Origin: Rhynchonema sp. JSB1_4
Taxonomy: Eukaryota; Nematoda; Chromadorea; Monhysterida; Xyalidae
Reading direction: 5' to 3'
Assembly (NCBI GenBank): GCA_030248065.1
Contig: JASAMV010001920.1
Span: 1 to 64,000, forward strand
Length of the DNA: 64,000 nt
Shown here: one piece after another, positions 1-15,400 of the stretch
Layout: each line of letters starts with the position of its first letter
Position numbering within the stretch: the first letter of the stretch is position 1
Translations under genes and position numbers: made by a program
Notes under the pieces: model-generated
What the model saw: the letters and a program-made list of their open reading frames with translations, nothing else
Database searches by the model: none
What the model was told of the DNA's origin: nothing

Positions 1-324
1 GTTGAATAACAACAAAACAGCTACTGATAGCCGCGTTTGAATAAAAGGAAGAAGAAACGAAAATGATTGAGCAATCTTTGAACAGCAAGAGTGTCTCAAC
101 AGTGCTCTCCAAAATTAAAGCTGTGTCTACACCACTGTGTGCAGCCCACTCGTTTTCCCAAGCTTTCTATTTCAACACTGTGGCGCACGATTGAACGTGC
201 CACGTCAACCTTTCTATTTCATTTAATTTTTGATTATTGTTTTCGGAGAACAGGTGTTTCAAGTGATTAATTTGATTAATTTGTATTTGTTTGAGAGAGC
301 GTATGAACGACCGACCCCAGCGGC

Positions 325-681
325 ATGTTCCATCGTTTATTGCTAGCAACATATGTATGTATTATGACATTTTTGGCACATTACTTGGCCACAACGTGTA
401 CCACAACAAAACCCTCCATGCAATGCGTTGACTGCGGTAGAAAACTTGAAATCCTGAAAATACCCCAATCAGTGGACAGTGGCGACAGCCGAAGAACCCG
501 AAGTGTCATTCACAGTAAAGAGGGTCGGCCGAATCTACAATCCACAAACACATCACTTCGTTGTGCCACTGAATTTCGCTGTAATCATTTCTATTTAAGT
601 GTGCACACCTTCGCCTGTCCTGCGAAGTGTCTCGCGAACGACGTGAACGTGAATGCCAGCTTCACCAAATCCTTTCGCTGA
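325..681 (+). CDS. Putative single-exon secreted Cys-rich peptide (118 aa)
   Basis: An intact ATG-to-stop frame of 118 codons. Residues 1-25 look like a signal peptide (MFHRLLLA, then a hydrophobic run ending near TTC). The mature part has a CVDCGRK motif, a basic RRTR site near the middle and a C-terminal cluster with Cys pairs (CATEFRC, CPAKC), which could suit a small disulfide-rich or processed secreted peptide. I recognise no family. No splice site is needed, but an upstream 5' exon cannot be excluded. Position 1-324 shows nothing I can call. A chance ORF remains possible. Confidence 0.38.
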   Translation: MFHRLLLATYVCIMTFLAHYLATTCTTTKPSMQCVDCGRKLEILKIPQSVDSGDSRRTRSVIHSKEGRPNLQSTNTSLRCATEFRCNHFYLSVHTFACPAKCLANDVNVNASFTKSFR

Positions 682-1190
682 AAATTTAGAACACGCAGGT
701 TTTATAACCGAAATGAGCAACGCTGCTGAAGTGGCATGAATATAATATTCGTTCTTTTGCGTTTTTGGCCTTTGCCCTGCTTGGAAGTCGTACCAGGATT
801 TCTACCATGTGAGTTTGAACAAACGTAAATTCATGGATGCCTCATGCTTATGGATCCGGACGAATGAGGCTGATATGACCCACTGAGAATTAACCTCCAT
901 GGTATCCGGCTATCGGTGTCCTGAGTTATCAGCTTAGGATATCTGGGATTTATCACTTTACTGAAAGCTGAAGACATAAGAAGAGCTGTAAATCTCATGT
1001 ATATGCTCCCTAACAAATCGAATGCAAGAACTACTCTAAAACTGTCCTCTTGAAATATCTCGAAACCAATATTTTCTCCAGATTGCCTTGCAATTGGCAG
1101 ATATGTAAACCATTTCAAATGCATTCCGTGGAGTACCCTACCCATTTTGTGGCCAACACCGCCACCCCCATTCAAGTATACATAGCACAT

Positions 1191-1418
1191 AGGGTGATAT
1201 TTTTCGAAACGGTGTGAAGATCAGTTGGGTGTAAAGGTCGGTGGAAAGCTCGGTCGACAGCTCAGTGTGATAGTCCTCCGTGTAAACTGAAACATTCCAC
1301 GTTAATAACAGGCAATGCTTCACGTTTACACCGAGCTACGCCGACCGAGCTTTCAACCGAACTTCCCCCCACCCCCCCCCCCCACTGACCTTTACTCCGT
1401 TTCGAAAATTCCACCCAT
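1191..1418. mobile_element. Foldback MITE, family FB-1 (GGTCGGTGTAAAGG arms)
   Basis: A near-complete palindrome. It opens with GGGTGATATTTTTCGAAACGG and closes with the complement. Both arms are short degenerate repeats of the type GGTCAGTTGGGTGTAAAGGTC. The loop holds a TGAAACATT motif. A poly-C run (about 1366-1383) interrupts the right arm. Full relatives lie at 5707-5932, 7562-7788 and 47311-47535, a loop-less one at 55166-55298 and a diverged one at about 37145-37328. No coding capacity. Confidence 0.8.
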
Positions 1419-1690
1419 AGGTATCCTGTGCCATTAGCCCTGAGCCTCTGGGTATCCTGACCTTTTGATTATCTAAACGACACATTTCAAATGATAAATA
1501 AGCCACGATGCGCAGGGTTGACTCAGAAAAGTAAAAAGATTTTTGCAAAAATTTAAAAAAACCACGACACTTTTTTGGTCTTCAAATGTTAGTAAAGTAA
1601 GTGTCCACTTTTTTGCGGAAAAACTAATATTCTTCTGCATGTTTCTGCTTGTTTTTTACCGACAAATCGCCTGTGTCGCCCGTATTTCAG

Positions 1691-1773
1691 ATAGGTACAG
1701 TGTCGTGAACTCAGTTAGACAGCCCGTGGCTCTGCTAAATAACCTACAGAGCCGTCATGATGTGCGCATTCAG
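1691..1773 (+). CDS. Possible isolated exon
   Basis: An open segment bounded by an acceptor (gtatttcag) and a possible donor (ATTCAG followed by gttttt). Its frame reads DRYSVVNSVRQPVALLNNLQ and on. A second frame is open from about 1757 to 2023 (motif TERWWSRRELRRVFGP). Neither matches a family I know, and no partner exon was found, so either may be a chance ORF or part of a gene whose other exons are not visible. Confidence 0.22.
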
Positions 1774-2134
1774 GTTTTTCCCTGCAAATCAAATCCGATT
1801 GAAAGATGATATTATCGTGGCAAAATACCGGACCTGGCTAAACACCGATTACACAGCTGTTTTCATGTTAATTACTGAAAGATGGTGGTCCAGACGCGAA
1901 TTGCGGCGCGTTTTCGGGCCCATCGCAAAAACTAATCGCCTATCGCTGCTGCGTGTTATCGATACGATTTCAGCAATTGAGAATCGAAACTTTTGTGGGC
2001 CCGGAACAAAGAAGCAAATCTAAGGAAAAGTTTCTGAACGCTAAAAAAAGTTGAAAAAATCGATAGGATCAAAAAATTCATCCAACCCTGCATATACACG
2101 CATGAAGCACGCCATGTTCATTTATCAAACCAAC

Positions 2135-4401
<2,267 letters not shown>

Positions 4402-5159
4402 CTGCAATTGCGACTGATCGTCATGGTTTGTTTCAAAACTATGTAGCAATAATAATCGCAGAAAATTCGTCGTGTAAAAGCGCATGAATTGCTTATACAT
4501 GAAAATCAAGCGCATTACGTCAAACTAATTCAATGATGTAGCTGGTGGCAGTCAGCTACGTACAGTCTATGTGCCGGAAAAAGCTGTGCCCTAAAACCCC
4601 ATAGCTGCCCATATCAACCGTGCCCGGTCATCTATTGGTCGCACAATGACTAAATCAGAATTCATCTACCCTGATCTTCAGGTTCAACCTTAACCACTAT
4701 GCTACTTGTATTTTTGACAAAACATTTTCAGCTAAAAATAATCTAGCAGATCAACTACGTTGCCGCAGGTCTGAAACATTCTCTTTACTACATACTTTGT
4801 GTGCGTTCACGCAACTCAACGTCATTGCCCCGTCACTTTCCCTCTTCACGATTCAGGGAAAAAATTTGACCAATTCTTATATAGTCATTGTGCGACCAAT
4901 ACCAAAGGTATTGTTCAGGGCAAAAGATGGTCTTTTTATAGTCGAACCGTAGCAGTTGGGGTTGGGGGGTTGCCTCTCGTCATACTCATCCCGGAAAAAT
5001 CCGAGTAGGTACGTGGGGGGGGGCGGGTGTGAGAGCTTAAGTCTCACAACTCCAAATCATAGCTCTCACAAGTACGTTTATACATACTTTTAAAGGCAAA
5101 AATCCGTGTTTCGACCCCACCCATAATGAGCATTTTAAGGCCCTTTTCGGCGAAAAAGT

Positions 5160-5509
5160 TGAAAAAGCACTAAACACGGTAATATTTCCACGTTCCGTGT
5201 TCCGTGAATATTTTGAAGAATCAAGGAAGACGGAGATATTTCCGTGCCACGGAACACAGAAATGATTCAATCACGCAAACGGTGCTTTTGCAGTGATGAT
5301 GACAAAAGCCAGCGTGCTGACGTCAAAAGCCCGCGTGTTGACGCAAACAGCAACTATTGACACGGAAATATTTCCGTGTTCCGTGAAAATAAAAGACACG
5401 GAACACGGAACACATAAATATTTCCGTGCACGGAAATCCACGAAACTGGTTTGTATGTAAATTATTTCCGTGTTCCGGTTTCCGTGTTCAACCTAAGTCC
5501 GCCCTTAGA
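5160..5509. mobile_element. Foldback element, family FB-2 (CCGTGTTCCG arms)
   Basis: Arms are made of the motif ACGGAACACGGAAAT. The right end is the complement of AAGGGCGGACTTAGGTTGAA; the left end is diverged. The centre carries the core GATGATGACAAAAGCCAGCG that recurs in unrelated foldback elements (see findings). Relatives: 18401-18716, 27984-28163, 31165-31352, and a remnant at 52879-53000. Confidence 0.7.
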
Positions 5510-5706
5510 ATGGAAATTCTTTGCAGTGACGAAACTGACCTGGTCCCGTTTTGTGTCACAATAGAGAGGATTGACTGTGTTGTGAAAATTACCCTTCTCT
5601 GTTTTAGCAACATTTTCACCTATATTTTTAACCCCACCTTACCACCACCAGTTTTGGCCCCTGGACCAATACCTCCAAATTTTGGTATACCTGACCGGCT
5701 GCCTAT

Positions 5707-5932
5707 GGGTGATATTTTCGAAACGGTGTAAGGGTCAGTTGGGTGTAAAGGTCGGTGGAAAGCTCGATCGACAGCTCAGTGTGATAGACCTCGGTGTAAA
5801 CTTGAAACATTCCACGTTAATAACAGGCAATGTTTCACGTTTACACCGAGTTACGCCGACCGAGCTTTCGACCGAACTTTACACCGACCTTTACGCCCAA
5901 CTGACCTTTACACCGTTTCGAAAATTCCACCT
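5707..5932. mobile_element. Foldback MITE, FB-1 copy
   Basis: Same GGGTGATATTTTCGAAACGG ends, repeat arms and TGAAACATT / ATGTTTCA loop as the copy at 1191. Confidence 0.82.
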
Positions 5933-7561
5933 AACACGTCTATCGAGCTGGACCCTCCACCCGACCCGGCTGCCACCAAGACCAATTGCATTATTACAGC
6001 CTTTCACACTTGTCAGGGTTGGACAAAAAACTTGCACGAAGAGTTCTGGAATAATAAGTCGACGCTTCACTCAACAAAAACCGCCAAAACGCTAACTCCA
6101 TTTCCCAGCAACTGGCGCTATGTCTGGCGGCAATCTAAATTTCAATCTCTTGTATGTCGTGGTCAGTTTCCCTGAAAATCATGGCAATAGGTATTGAGCT
6201 TACATGTGAATATGTGACTACACCATTGAAAACGAGGTACTGTATGACCAGGCTGGGTTGGACTAGACAAAACCGGAATTCGGTTAGTGGAACATTGCTA
6301 TCCCCACTATCTATATTGGGTAAAAGTTTACACAAATTCGAAGTTTGACATTTTCCAACACGGGTGCGAAGCCAATTCAAAAATTTCCGAAGTTTTTTCG
6401 GCATGCGTGAAGGCAAGTTTATGTAGGTCTCATAATAATGAGCTGCAGAGATTTCTGTCGATGTCATATTGATGAGATCGCCTCTACACTAACAGACAAC
6501 GCGTTTGGGTTGGCTGACTATCTAGAGAAAAGATTTGAGTGAACAAAAAAACGGTTCTCACATGTGCAGTAGGTTTCAACTCCTACAGCCTCAACGTATT
6601 GAGCTGAGTTCGGTGGATGCTGAGCCCGCCTCTGACGAAATTCTGCCGCGCTCAATTTACAACGCAGCGAATCTCCTGCGTCATGCAAAACTCTGTTGTG
6701 CGACGGTTCAGTCCCATGGCACAGGTGCAGGCCCGGCCGATTCAGGCTCGGCTGGAGCCTAAGCCTAATATGCTCCGGCCTGAATCGGCCGGGCCTCAAA
6801 AACTGGGCCTGAAAAGTCGTGAAATAGCAAAGTTCATCGTTATTTTTTCGCGATGGTCAGCAGGCTGATGCATGCAACATTTACCTGCGGCAATCGCCAG
6901 GACGAAAAGGCAAAAGAAAACAGCACTGGCAGAAACAGCGGCCATTTTTCGGATGTAGCCGTTTGTGAAGCTTCACCGCACATTTACAGAACTGGTTCTA
7001 AAATTGAAGTTCATAGGAAAGCGAAACAAAAAAATAGACTTTGAGAAGACCGTTGGGAATAAATTAGCATAATAAAAAGATCTAACCATGTTTGAGCATC
7101 TCTGCTGCCCACTCAGCACCTTCGAATCTTTGCAAACGGAGGCGTCAAAAACGCCAATGGCTGCTACATTCACGAAATGGTGGAGTGGAGAGTTGAGTGG
7201 AAAGTTCAGCGAAAAGTTCAGTGGAACGTACCGTGAAAAAAGTTCGGTTGAAAAAAGGACGACTACTAATAAAGTTCACAGCCATTTTCGCACGCCAAAA
7301 CATTGGAACCGCCAAACACCCAACCGAACTGCGTTTCTACAGCAGACGCGAGCATGTGTTTTATTCGTTACCACACGAACAGATTTTGTCCACACAAACA
7401 CACACACGGCCGCACACGTCACGCCACAACGTGCAATGTTTCATTGATTCCACTAAACTCCCAGCGAAAAGTTCAATGAACTTTATCGGTCGGACTGGTT
7501 TTCAACCGCACTCTCCATGCTCAACTCTCCACTCCACCACCGTTTCGTGAAATCAGCCCAT

Positions 7562-7788
7562 GGGTGATATTTTCGAAACGGTGTAAAGGTCAGTTGGGTG
7601 TAAAGGTCGGTGGAAAGCTCGGTCGACAGCTCAGTGTGATAGACCTCGGTGTAAACTTGAAACATTCCACGTTAATAACAGGCAATGTTTCACGTTTACA
7701 CCGAGCTACGCCGACCGAGCTTTCGACCGAACTTTACACCGACCTTTACGCCCAACTGGACCTTTACACCGTTTCGAAAATTTCACCC
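7562..7788. mobile_element. Foldback MITE, FB-1 copy
   Basis: Closest relative of the copy at 5707. It abuts the right end (about 7553) of another palindrome whose ends read TTCACGAAA. Confidence 0.82.
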
Positions 7789-9340
7789 ATTATCGCAACC
7801 CTCCTGTGATGCAGTGTGACCCAACATGTACGGAAGCCATTTGTGAGGCTAGATATCGGCGGTTGCTGCACGTGGAGACATTTTTAACATTGCGTTCGAA
7901 CGCACTGGCTTAAATTAGTTTTCTGTGTTAAATGTGGTGCGGTGAAGCGCTTTGACGCTTGAGCTGAGCAAAGTTTTGTGAGGGACGTTTCCTCGCATGT
8001 GCGTTTTTTATGACTACATGTCAGTGACATTTTTGTTCCGTAATGAGTACTCAGTGCACATAAGGCTGCGGTGACACGAGAATTCTGATATGCAATTGTC
8101 AGGCTCCCATTGAGAGCCTAAATAGTCAGATACACATCCGTACTCTTTCTCAGGTTGCGTGGTAAATCCATATAAAACTACCAAGTCCACGGCCACTGCG
8201 CATGAGTGCAGTCTGTCTTTATGGTGCGAAACAACGATTATACTGCCCAAGACCTCAGTGGTGGGATCACGCAAAATGTCAACAGTACACATTTTCAGGC
8301 GCGTTTGTGAGCAAAACAGTGGAAAATTTTCGGATTTCAAGAAAACTAATTTTTTTTAACTTTTGATCCGACTTCTTTGTACCCCCACTCCGCAACAGCA
8401 ACAACAACTGAGTGCATACGAGATGAGCAAGCCAAACAGCCCACAGGCCGTGTGTGAGAACTTATGAGCAGAATCAAGTTTTGGAATTGATAGCTGAGAA
8501 TCGGCAAGTATGTTTGAATCAAAAGCAGGTGCGGTATTCACAGCGCAACTGCAACAACAAGTTTCCTTCCAAACAATGGGTGGAATTCACGAAACATGAG
8601 CCTGAAGTTGTGTGGACAGTTCAGGAAAAAGTTCTCCGCAATGGTAACAGTATGGTGAAACACAGAATTTTCCACTGCACTTGACACAATAACTCTCCAT
8701 CGACAGTTTCGTGAATGTCACCCAATATGTGCCACCTCCGCACCAGCTGCTAAGTGCGTTTTAATTCCACGCGCTTTCGAAAGTTCGGCAGAAACATACC
8801 TTCAGTATAGTCCAGCCACGAACTCATGAGACGACTTTTTTTTGAAATTGGCTTTCGGCCACATCCGTCCCCCTTCAAAAGAAAAAACCTTTAAAACCCC
8901 CCCCCCCCCCCTCCCTCTTCCCTTCCTCTCCCACTTCTGCTCTCCCCTCCTCTCCCCACCGCAACAAGCGCCTCTCCTCCCCCCCCTCCCCCCCCCCCCT
9001 CCCTTTTTCACACACTCCCACAAACCTACACAGTTTCCATTACTTTTACAGGGGAACATGGTGTTGCACGAACATGCAAGGAAAGGCGCACCGCCCAACA
9101 TCAAGGCTCACCGGCCACTAAGTGCCGTTTTAAAATCCATCACTGCTCCAGCTGAGAATAAGCACAACCGTTGATGTCCATTTCGAAAACATGCCATAGC
9201 AATATTGCACAACATAATACATTTGTGAGCTGAGCAAAAAAACTGCATTTGAGTTTGTCTGTCGTCGAAGCGTAAGTTGTTGCCAAGTTGAAACCGACGA
9301 GTTTGGAATCACTACATACACTTGCGAAGAGACCTTCGAA

Positions 9341-12300
9341 ATGATGGGGGGCCGATGTGGCTCATTTATCATCTTTGCGGTAAGTGAATGGCCATAAACT
9401 AACATTTCTAAATTCTGCCGAAGAATGCCAGTCTACTGGGGGCTTATTTGGTATTCATATCAAAAACTTCAAAACATAATTTCTCAAATAAGCTCCCACT
9501 AAAATGTATACATATATGAAAGATTATTAAAAATGCTCCTATGTAGGTGGGTGCTTATTCGGAAAAACTTTCGAATTAACCCCCCCATTATTTGGCATTA
9601 TCCGGCGCATGGAAACACAACCATTGTCTCAACAGATGCTCGTTGCGACACCGTTCGTTGCGTCGAGTCCGATCTGGATTGAATGCAATGGTGTGATGCT
9701 CCTTGCCACCAACATCGACGAGCAGTGCCCACTCGGGCCTCCAGTAGAAGGTGAGAGCTGCTGTAAACAAAATTTTGTTGAACATTTCGGCAGACAACAA
9801 GCTGAACTCACAGTCAACAAGCCACGACACGCAGCTGGCTCGTGTGCGTTTCGAATGTTTCAGTTACACAAGCTGTGTGTGTGTCAGCTGCGTGGCTTGT
9901 TCACTGTGTGTTGAGCTTGTTGCCTGCCTCGACTTCGAACGGGAGTTTCCCTGCGCCTGTAAAAATGCATGAGGCGCGAAATTACAAATTTGCAATATCA
10001 TTCAAAAACCTGCCCTCCGGGCTGCGCATTATTATTCAGATGTCGTATGCCCCAACGACGAACAAATATACAACAGCAATAAATATGCCGGCGGATTCGA
10101 ACCGAAAAACAAGAACGTCGAAATGTATTGCGCATGTGAGTGACACGCGTGAAATGAATGATATTCGCTCCCCTGTTCCGAGAGTTGGCAATTTTTTTTG
10201 CTTGGCTCTTAACATACTGGGTCATCCGCTTGGGGATCGGTCTACATACAAGTCACATCCCATCATTCTGACTATACTGTACATATATTCCGATCCGCTC
10301 ACATTGAGTGATGTGACTTACCAGACAGATCCGATCCGATCATATCCGATCGCACCACAAGGTTTGGTGTCGACTATTGAGACTTGTGTCGCGTTCCGCA
10401 ATATATGTAGAGAGCGAATGTCAAATTTATTTCAACAATATAGTCAGCGATCAAAGCACGAGGTACACTACATATTTAAGTTGACAATGAGTGTTGAATT
10501 GTGTGAGTTGTGTTTTTGTTCTTCATTCCAGACGATAGCACGCTGGATTCGGCTAAAGATTCTGGAGGTTTGCGTGTCAATGGGACATGGAGTGAGTTGT
10601 GGGAACCAAAGCATTTGTTTTATAAGATGACGCAAAAGTTGTTATTGCATCCGCATGCAAGGTGCCTTTGACATCTATGCATGTATGTATGGATGTATAC
10701 GTACCTACTTAAGACAGAACACGGCCCTGTGACAGTGTTGGCTTTGAGAAATCAATTTTTTCGCCTGCTTGTATCATCACCAGACTTTTACCTTTCTCAC
10801 AGTCATTGTGCGGTTTTGCGGAGGTGGAGGGACAGAACATCGGTTGTTTAGCTTCTGGGCATTTCTGATTCAACTACCGAACGGCAAAGTGAACCTGGAA
10901 TACAACAGGTGACTCTAGTGCTATAATCGGCTTATACCAAATGGCAGTCAAAACTGGCATGAAGATTGTTACGGTGCATTGAATTGCACATCAATGAGCC
11001 TTTTCGAGCTACGTTGTTCGCAGACACGGGCAGTATATGCACCAGGTCATCGTCAGTGCGAATGCTCCATATGGCCAAGTGACACCCCGGAAAGTGTCCC
11101 AAAGGCATAAAGTTGTGGTTAACATATCAAGTATGATGACGTTTATTTCGTGTTGTGAGTGAACATTATGTGACATTACTGCAACATGCGCAGATGCCGC
11201 ATCAAAAAGTGGGACGCCGCTTGCTCGAAGCGGTACTCTGGCAGAAAGTTCCACGTGCAGCCGCACTACGCCGCCGATGATGAATGGTGGTTTCCGTTCA
11301 TGATTGATGCCGACGATGAGACGATTCGGTCAAGACAAATCTCCATGGGTTAGTCGATATCTATGCCATTTGAGTGCGCTTGTTGCAGCAAAAGCATACT
11401 GTATGTCGGAAACAACAATATGACGGGAACGGAGTACTGGGTTGCTATACAGCTATGGCAGCTACACGAAAAGCAAACTACACCAACACGAGCCCGATTT
11501 CGAAGCTAGTGTGTATTCAAAGCGAATAGAAAAAGAAAATCATCATGCTCTACTTCGTATTCTTCAACGTGTAACATTTCCCAAATCAGCAGCCACGTCA
11601 GAATGTTTCACTATTCTGCCAACTTCGAAATCGAGCTCATGGTTTGGCTTTACATCTGGAACAAAATAATAAGGTTTCTTGACAACACTTTGTTTGAAGC
11701 ACTTCACAAGTAGTCGTCTCTGGCATTCGGCGTCGAGGTGTCAGGCGTCACTGCGACTCTGCACAAATTTTTTTGCTGACTACATATGACAGTTTGTGAA
11801 ACAGCAGCCAATTCACTGGCTCACTGGCTGTGTAGCACACACGCGCGCGTGGAACGCACAGACACACACACATGGTCAATCGGTAACCTTTCAATTGCAG
11901 TTCGAGGTGTCCTGGAAGGCAGACAACGGGCACGGTTTGCGCCGGGAAAGGTTCAATTCAGGGCACTGCGACGTGACACTTACGATGTTAGTTTGTTCGC
12001 AAATTAAGTAAAACTTGACAGACCGACCCCCACAGCCGCAGTAAGTTTCCAGTGGAATGGCAGGCGAATCGTTAGATCAGACTTTCATGGCCCGCCAATT
12101 GTCCCAAGATTAAATCACACGAATAGAATTCAGTATTTTCTCCTTCAGCGTGGAGCTTTAGTGTTTTTTTAGTTGAAAATACATTTTTGTAACTTCTATG
12201 CATTGGATAGGAGTATTGACTTTTCATCTCGTAAGATTAAAAATACTATAAAATTACATAATTACATAACTATTTGAAATGTTACAAAAATATAAAAAGA

Positions 12301-12896
12301 AAAGAAGAAGCAGAAGAAGAAGAAGAAGAAGAAGAACAACAACAACAAGAACAAGAAGAAGAAGAAGAAGAAGACGAAGAAGAAGACGAAGAAGAAGAAG
12401 AAGCTGAAGATGGAGAAGAAGAAGAAGAAGAAGAAGAAGAACAAGAAGAAGAAGAAGGATACAGGAAATGCTTCAACCCCTTGCAAACAGCAGCCATCGT
12501 CGTGGATGATAAAACCTACAGGTCCACAACGTGGCTCGAAACATGCGTGTTACTTAATGGCTGCTGTTGCGATGAAACATTTTCTGTTTACTTCGTTTGG
12601 ACCCAGAATAAAATGAAGGACTACACAAAACTGTTACAAAACATTTTTCAGCTCAAGAAAATGTTAAAGTACCACGTTGAAGGAGAAAACACTACGTAAA
12701 TCTTGATTTGCAGCTAGCTGCACAACGAATAGGGCATTCGAATAATTGTTTTCACTTGAACCAACGGGGTTGGAGTAGAACCACGAGTGAAATGTCATGG
12801 TTTGTTGTTCTATAGGTCTCTTGGACAAAATGGAAATTCAGAGAAGAGTTCACACTGCCCGACCTTGTGGCAAAAACGGGCGGTTGTTATCTCTAA
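9341..12896 (+). CDS. Gene A: secreted eight-cysteine protein, 8 exons, 245 aa
   Basis: Exons: 9341-9379, 9636-9750, 10040-10135, 10532-10591, 10803-10908, 11194-11348, 11901-11986, 12816-12896. All introns are GT-AG and the phases chain without a break, giving 738 nt and a stop. The first intron splits a signal peptide (MMGGRCGSFIIFA then MLVATPFVASS). The mature part has eight cysteines at the same spacing as gene B. Landmarks: VVCPNDEQIYN, RFCGGGG, SFWAFLIQLPNGKV, RCRIKKWD, PFMIDADDETIRS, RFAPGKVQF, DLVAKTGGCYL at the C-terminus. At exon 7 the donor used is GTTAGT two bases after the point where B has GT, which keeps phase 0. Intron 7 carries the GAA-rich tract. I recognise no domain; localisation is inferred to be extracellular. 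It faces gene G tail to tail. Confidence 0.8.
12298..12457. repeat. GAA-rich purine microsatellite in gene A intron 7
   Basis: A degenerate GAA/GAC/CAA trinucleotide tract of about 160 bp. The Glu-rich (plus) and Ser/Phe-rich (minus) ORFs here are repeat artefacts. Confidence 0.92.
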
Positions 12897-15400
12897 TGAA
12901 TCTGAAGTGAAAATATATTGTCAAGTTGCGATACTTCTTTAGACGAGTTTTGTGTCACTGGTTTTATTTATTTCCCTTTATTTATACGGCCAGAGGACAC
13001 TTTCACACCTGATTCAGACGAGGTGAAAAACTTCGATTTTCTGCGTGTTTATCGGCTTTTCCATCCGGTTTTCTTTTTAATACGGTTTTAATTTTTGGCG
13101 ATGTCGATGTCCGTATTTTTGCATTCCTGGGGTGGAAGTGAGAGAATGGTATGGTATCTGTACTGGTGTGACAGTTACTGGTTTAATAGTGTTGGTTGGT
13201 GAGAATGAGAACGATTTGTGCGTGAATGCTCCAATAAATGCTCGAGGCACTGTTGAAATACTGTCTGACACTTCATTCAACATCAATAGGTATCTCAACT
13301 CCTCAGAAACAATGGCTAAAAAGAGCCAAAACAAAACGAAAACAAACAAAACCAATAAATGTGGCGGGTACCCGCCCGATGTCAGCAGAGTCTGTACATA
13401 CATACCAGATACCAGTCACCGTGTCTGCGTAGCGTAATTATTGGTGATGGCATATCCTATAAACTATTGCGTACGCAAGAAATCCAATCTCTATCGCTTC
13501 ACGTCTGGCAAAATCTCGTTCAAATGCTTCGAAATATCACATTTGAGCACAGCAGCGCACGACAGGCCACCGTGAAACATCAGCACGGCTTTCATAACGA
13601 GCACAGCGCCTTTGTGCAGCCAGATTCGATCAAGTTGCACTCGGTCAAGTACAGAGTCAGGTACAGGGTGATTGGCTTGGTCGACAAAACAAAGTCCAAA
13701 ACGTTCGGGATGTGATAGTCGCCGAGACACAAACGCGTCCAACGATGGTTGCAAGTCAATGGAAGCCCAGATATCGGGGCCGGCACTGAAAGTGGGTAGA
13801 ATTGCCAAGTTAACTGCGAAATTTATCATATCTTGACCCCGCAGGCGCGCAGCCAGTTCCCAGGGTTTCTAGCCAATTTCACAACACAGGATTTTTTAGC
13901 GGTATGGCAGAATTGTACACCGAATGGAAACCGGCTCACTGGGGGCGCAATCGAAATCCGATTTTTAGTTTGTCAATAACGGTTTCTCCCACGTTGAAAA
14001 TAAGACAAATGTTAAAAAACGAAATTATTGTGAGTCCAACAATCGACAACAGACAAAACTCGGCTTTTCAATTATTGTCAAGAACGCTTTCTCCCAACAC
14101 ATTGGCAATAGTGCAAATATTCAAAAAACGGAATTATTAGGTCCAATCGTAAGTGCGCAATACCTAGATCCAATGGGGTCCTTCGTCCAGCTGTATCGTC
14201 GCAACAGCCAGACATCGCACGCCCGCCCGTGAAACATCAACATTCGTTTGTAGGAGCCGAGCAACACTGGTGGCCAGGGCATACCAATTGGCGTTGTTGT
14301 TTGCAGCAGAGTGTGGTAAATTATGGACACTATCTGCAAAATCATGACATGTGCTAAAGTTTTCTGTTTCTGTGAATCCGGCCTTGCCGTGGTCATTTGA
14401 CTTTCTGAATTACGTACATTTCGAATACCGATGCTACTGTTTTCGACCATGCTATTAGTTGATCCACGGTTCTAGAACGAATACTGTTACGACGGTCAAA
14501 AATTAATTCTTTTACGCTGGTAGAAATAGTGACAGTAGTAAATCACGAAATATTTTCAATTCGACAACGACAAACGGAAACGACAGAAAGTCGCGTGACT
14601 AAGGAAAGACCAGACGGGACACGCCCGGACCAATCACCAAATTCGATTTCGCTTTATATTCATCAGCTTAAACACGATAGACACACCTTTGGCATACTGT
14701 CGTTGGCGTATGCAAATTTGAATTTGACCAAATAATTTTTGTCCGGCGCCTCCAGCATCGTGATCAAAGTCGACCCGTTCTGTCGCCAAATCCAAGCGTT
14801 GCGCCCGACCACCAATTCATCATTAACGATGCGGTCTGCGATCAAAATAATTCTCTCGAATATAATGAAGCAACATTGCTTCCGTGTGTTTTTTCACACG
14901 AGCTCCTTTTAAAAGCTAATCTAATCCACCAATGGCGTTGGAAAGATCTTTTTTCCAAACCGTTTGAACACGAATACCGCGTGACACATGACGGCCATTT
15001 AAAACCGCTGTCAATACAAACTGGCTGCATGACTGGATAATGATCGCCATTTGGAGGCATTTGCGTGATGTCCATGTCAGACACGCGCACGAAATATAGA
15101 CCTGCAGGATGAATGAATTTTGATTGTGTGTGTGGATTTCAAACTGCGAAAACCAAATTTTTTACGATAGGCGCGATACAATGTATTCTACACCTGGATG
15201 CAAATCAACCGATCGATCCGCAGCGAATACGAGATCACCCGTTCGCGGATTGAGCATAACGTGAGCCAATCGCACGCATGGCGCGATAAAGTGATCGGGG
15301 CGGACAACTTCGACGAACGCCGTACACATCGTATAATTGTCCAACGCGCCTTCCTTGCTTCGCGAGCATACCTGGCGGATAAGATAAGGATTTTGTGTCA
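12885..15400. repeat. Segmental duplication, source copy (A 3' end plus gene G)
   Basis: This stretch recurs, with losses, at about 20811-22620. The copy begins within the last codons of gene A (GTTATCTC then TAA) and includes the 3' flank and gene G exons 6, 5 and 2. The region 13960-14140 also matches 21990-22080. Between gene A's stop and gene G's stop (12897-13490) there is only this 3' flanking sequence, where both transcripts would end. Confidence 0.8.

Larger units (their letters stand above)
4402..9340. other. Gene-poor repeat region between genes F and A
   Basis: Mostly mobile-element debris. It holds a repeat ended by ATTGGTCGCACAATGACTA (about 4634-4900), a foldback element with CCGTGTTCCG arms (about 5160-5509), two FB-1 palindromes, a palindrome at about 7168-7553 and a shorter one at 8578-8727 (both with TTCACGAAA ends), and C-rich tracts at about 8899-9000. 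A minus-strand frame at 6135-6467 (motif NVPLTEFRFCLV) is the only stretch with some coding look; I could not place it in a gene. The region around 8440-8560 resembles the upstream region of genes B and C. Confidence 0.6.

Noticed and set aside
831..1190. 119-aa minus-strand ORF as the missing last exon of gene F
   Set aside because: No match to the W-T-x8-DLVAK-GGCYL end of the family and no convincing acceptor.
9842..10630. 262-aa plus-strand ORF
   Set aside because: It runs in the wrong frame across gene A exons 3 and 4 and their introns; the exon structure with matching phases explains the region better.
12262..12699. Glu-rich acidic protein (141 aa) and Ser-rich minus ORF
   Set aside because: They read through the GAA-rich tract of gene A intron 7; no coding sequence supports them outside the repeat.
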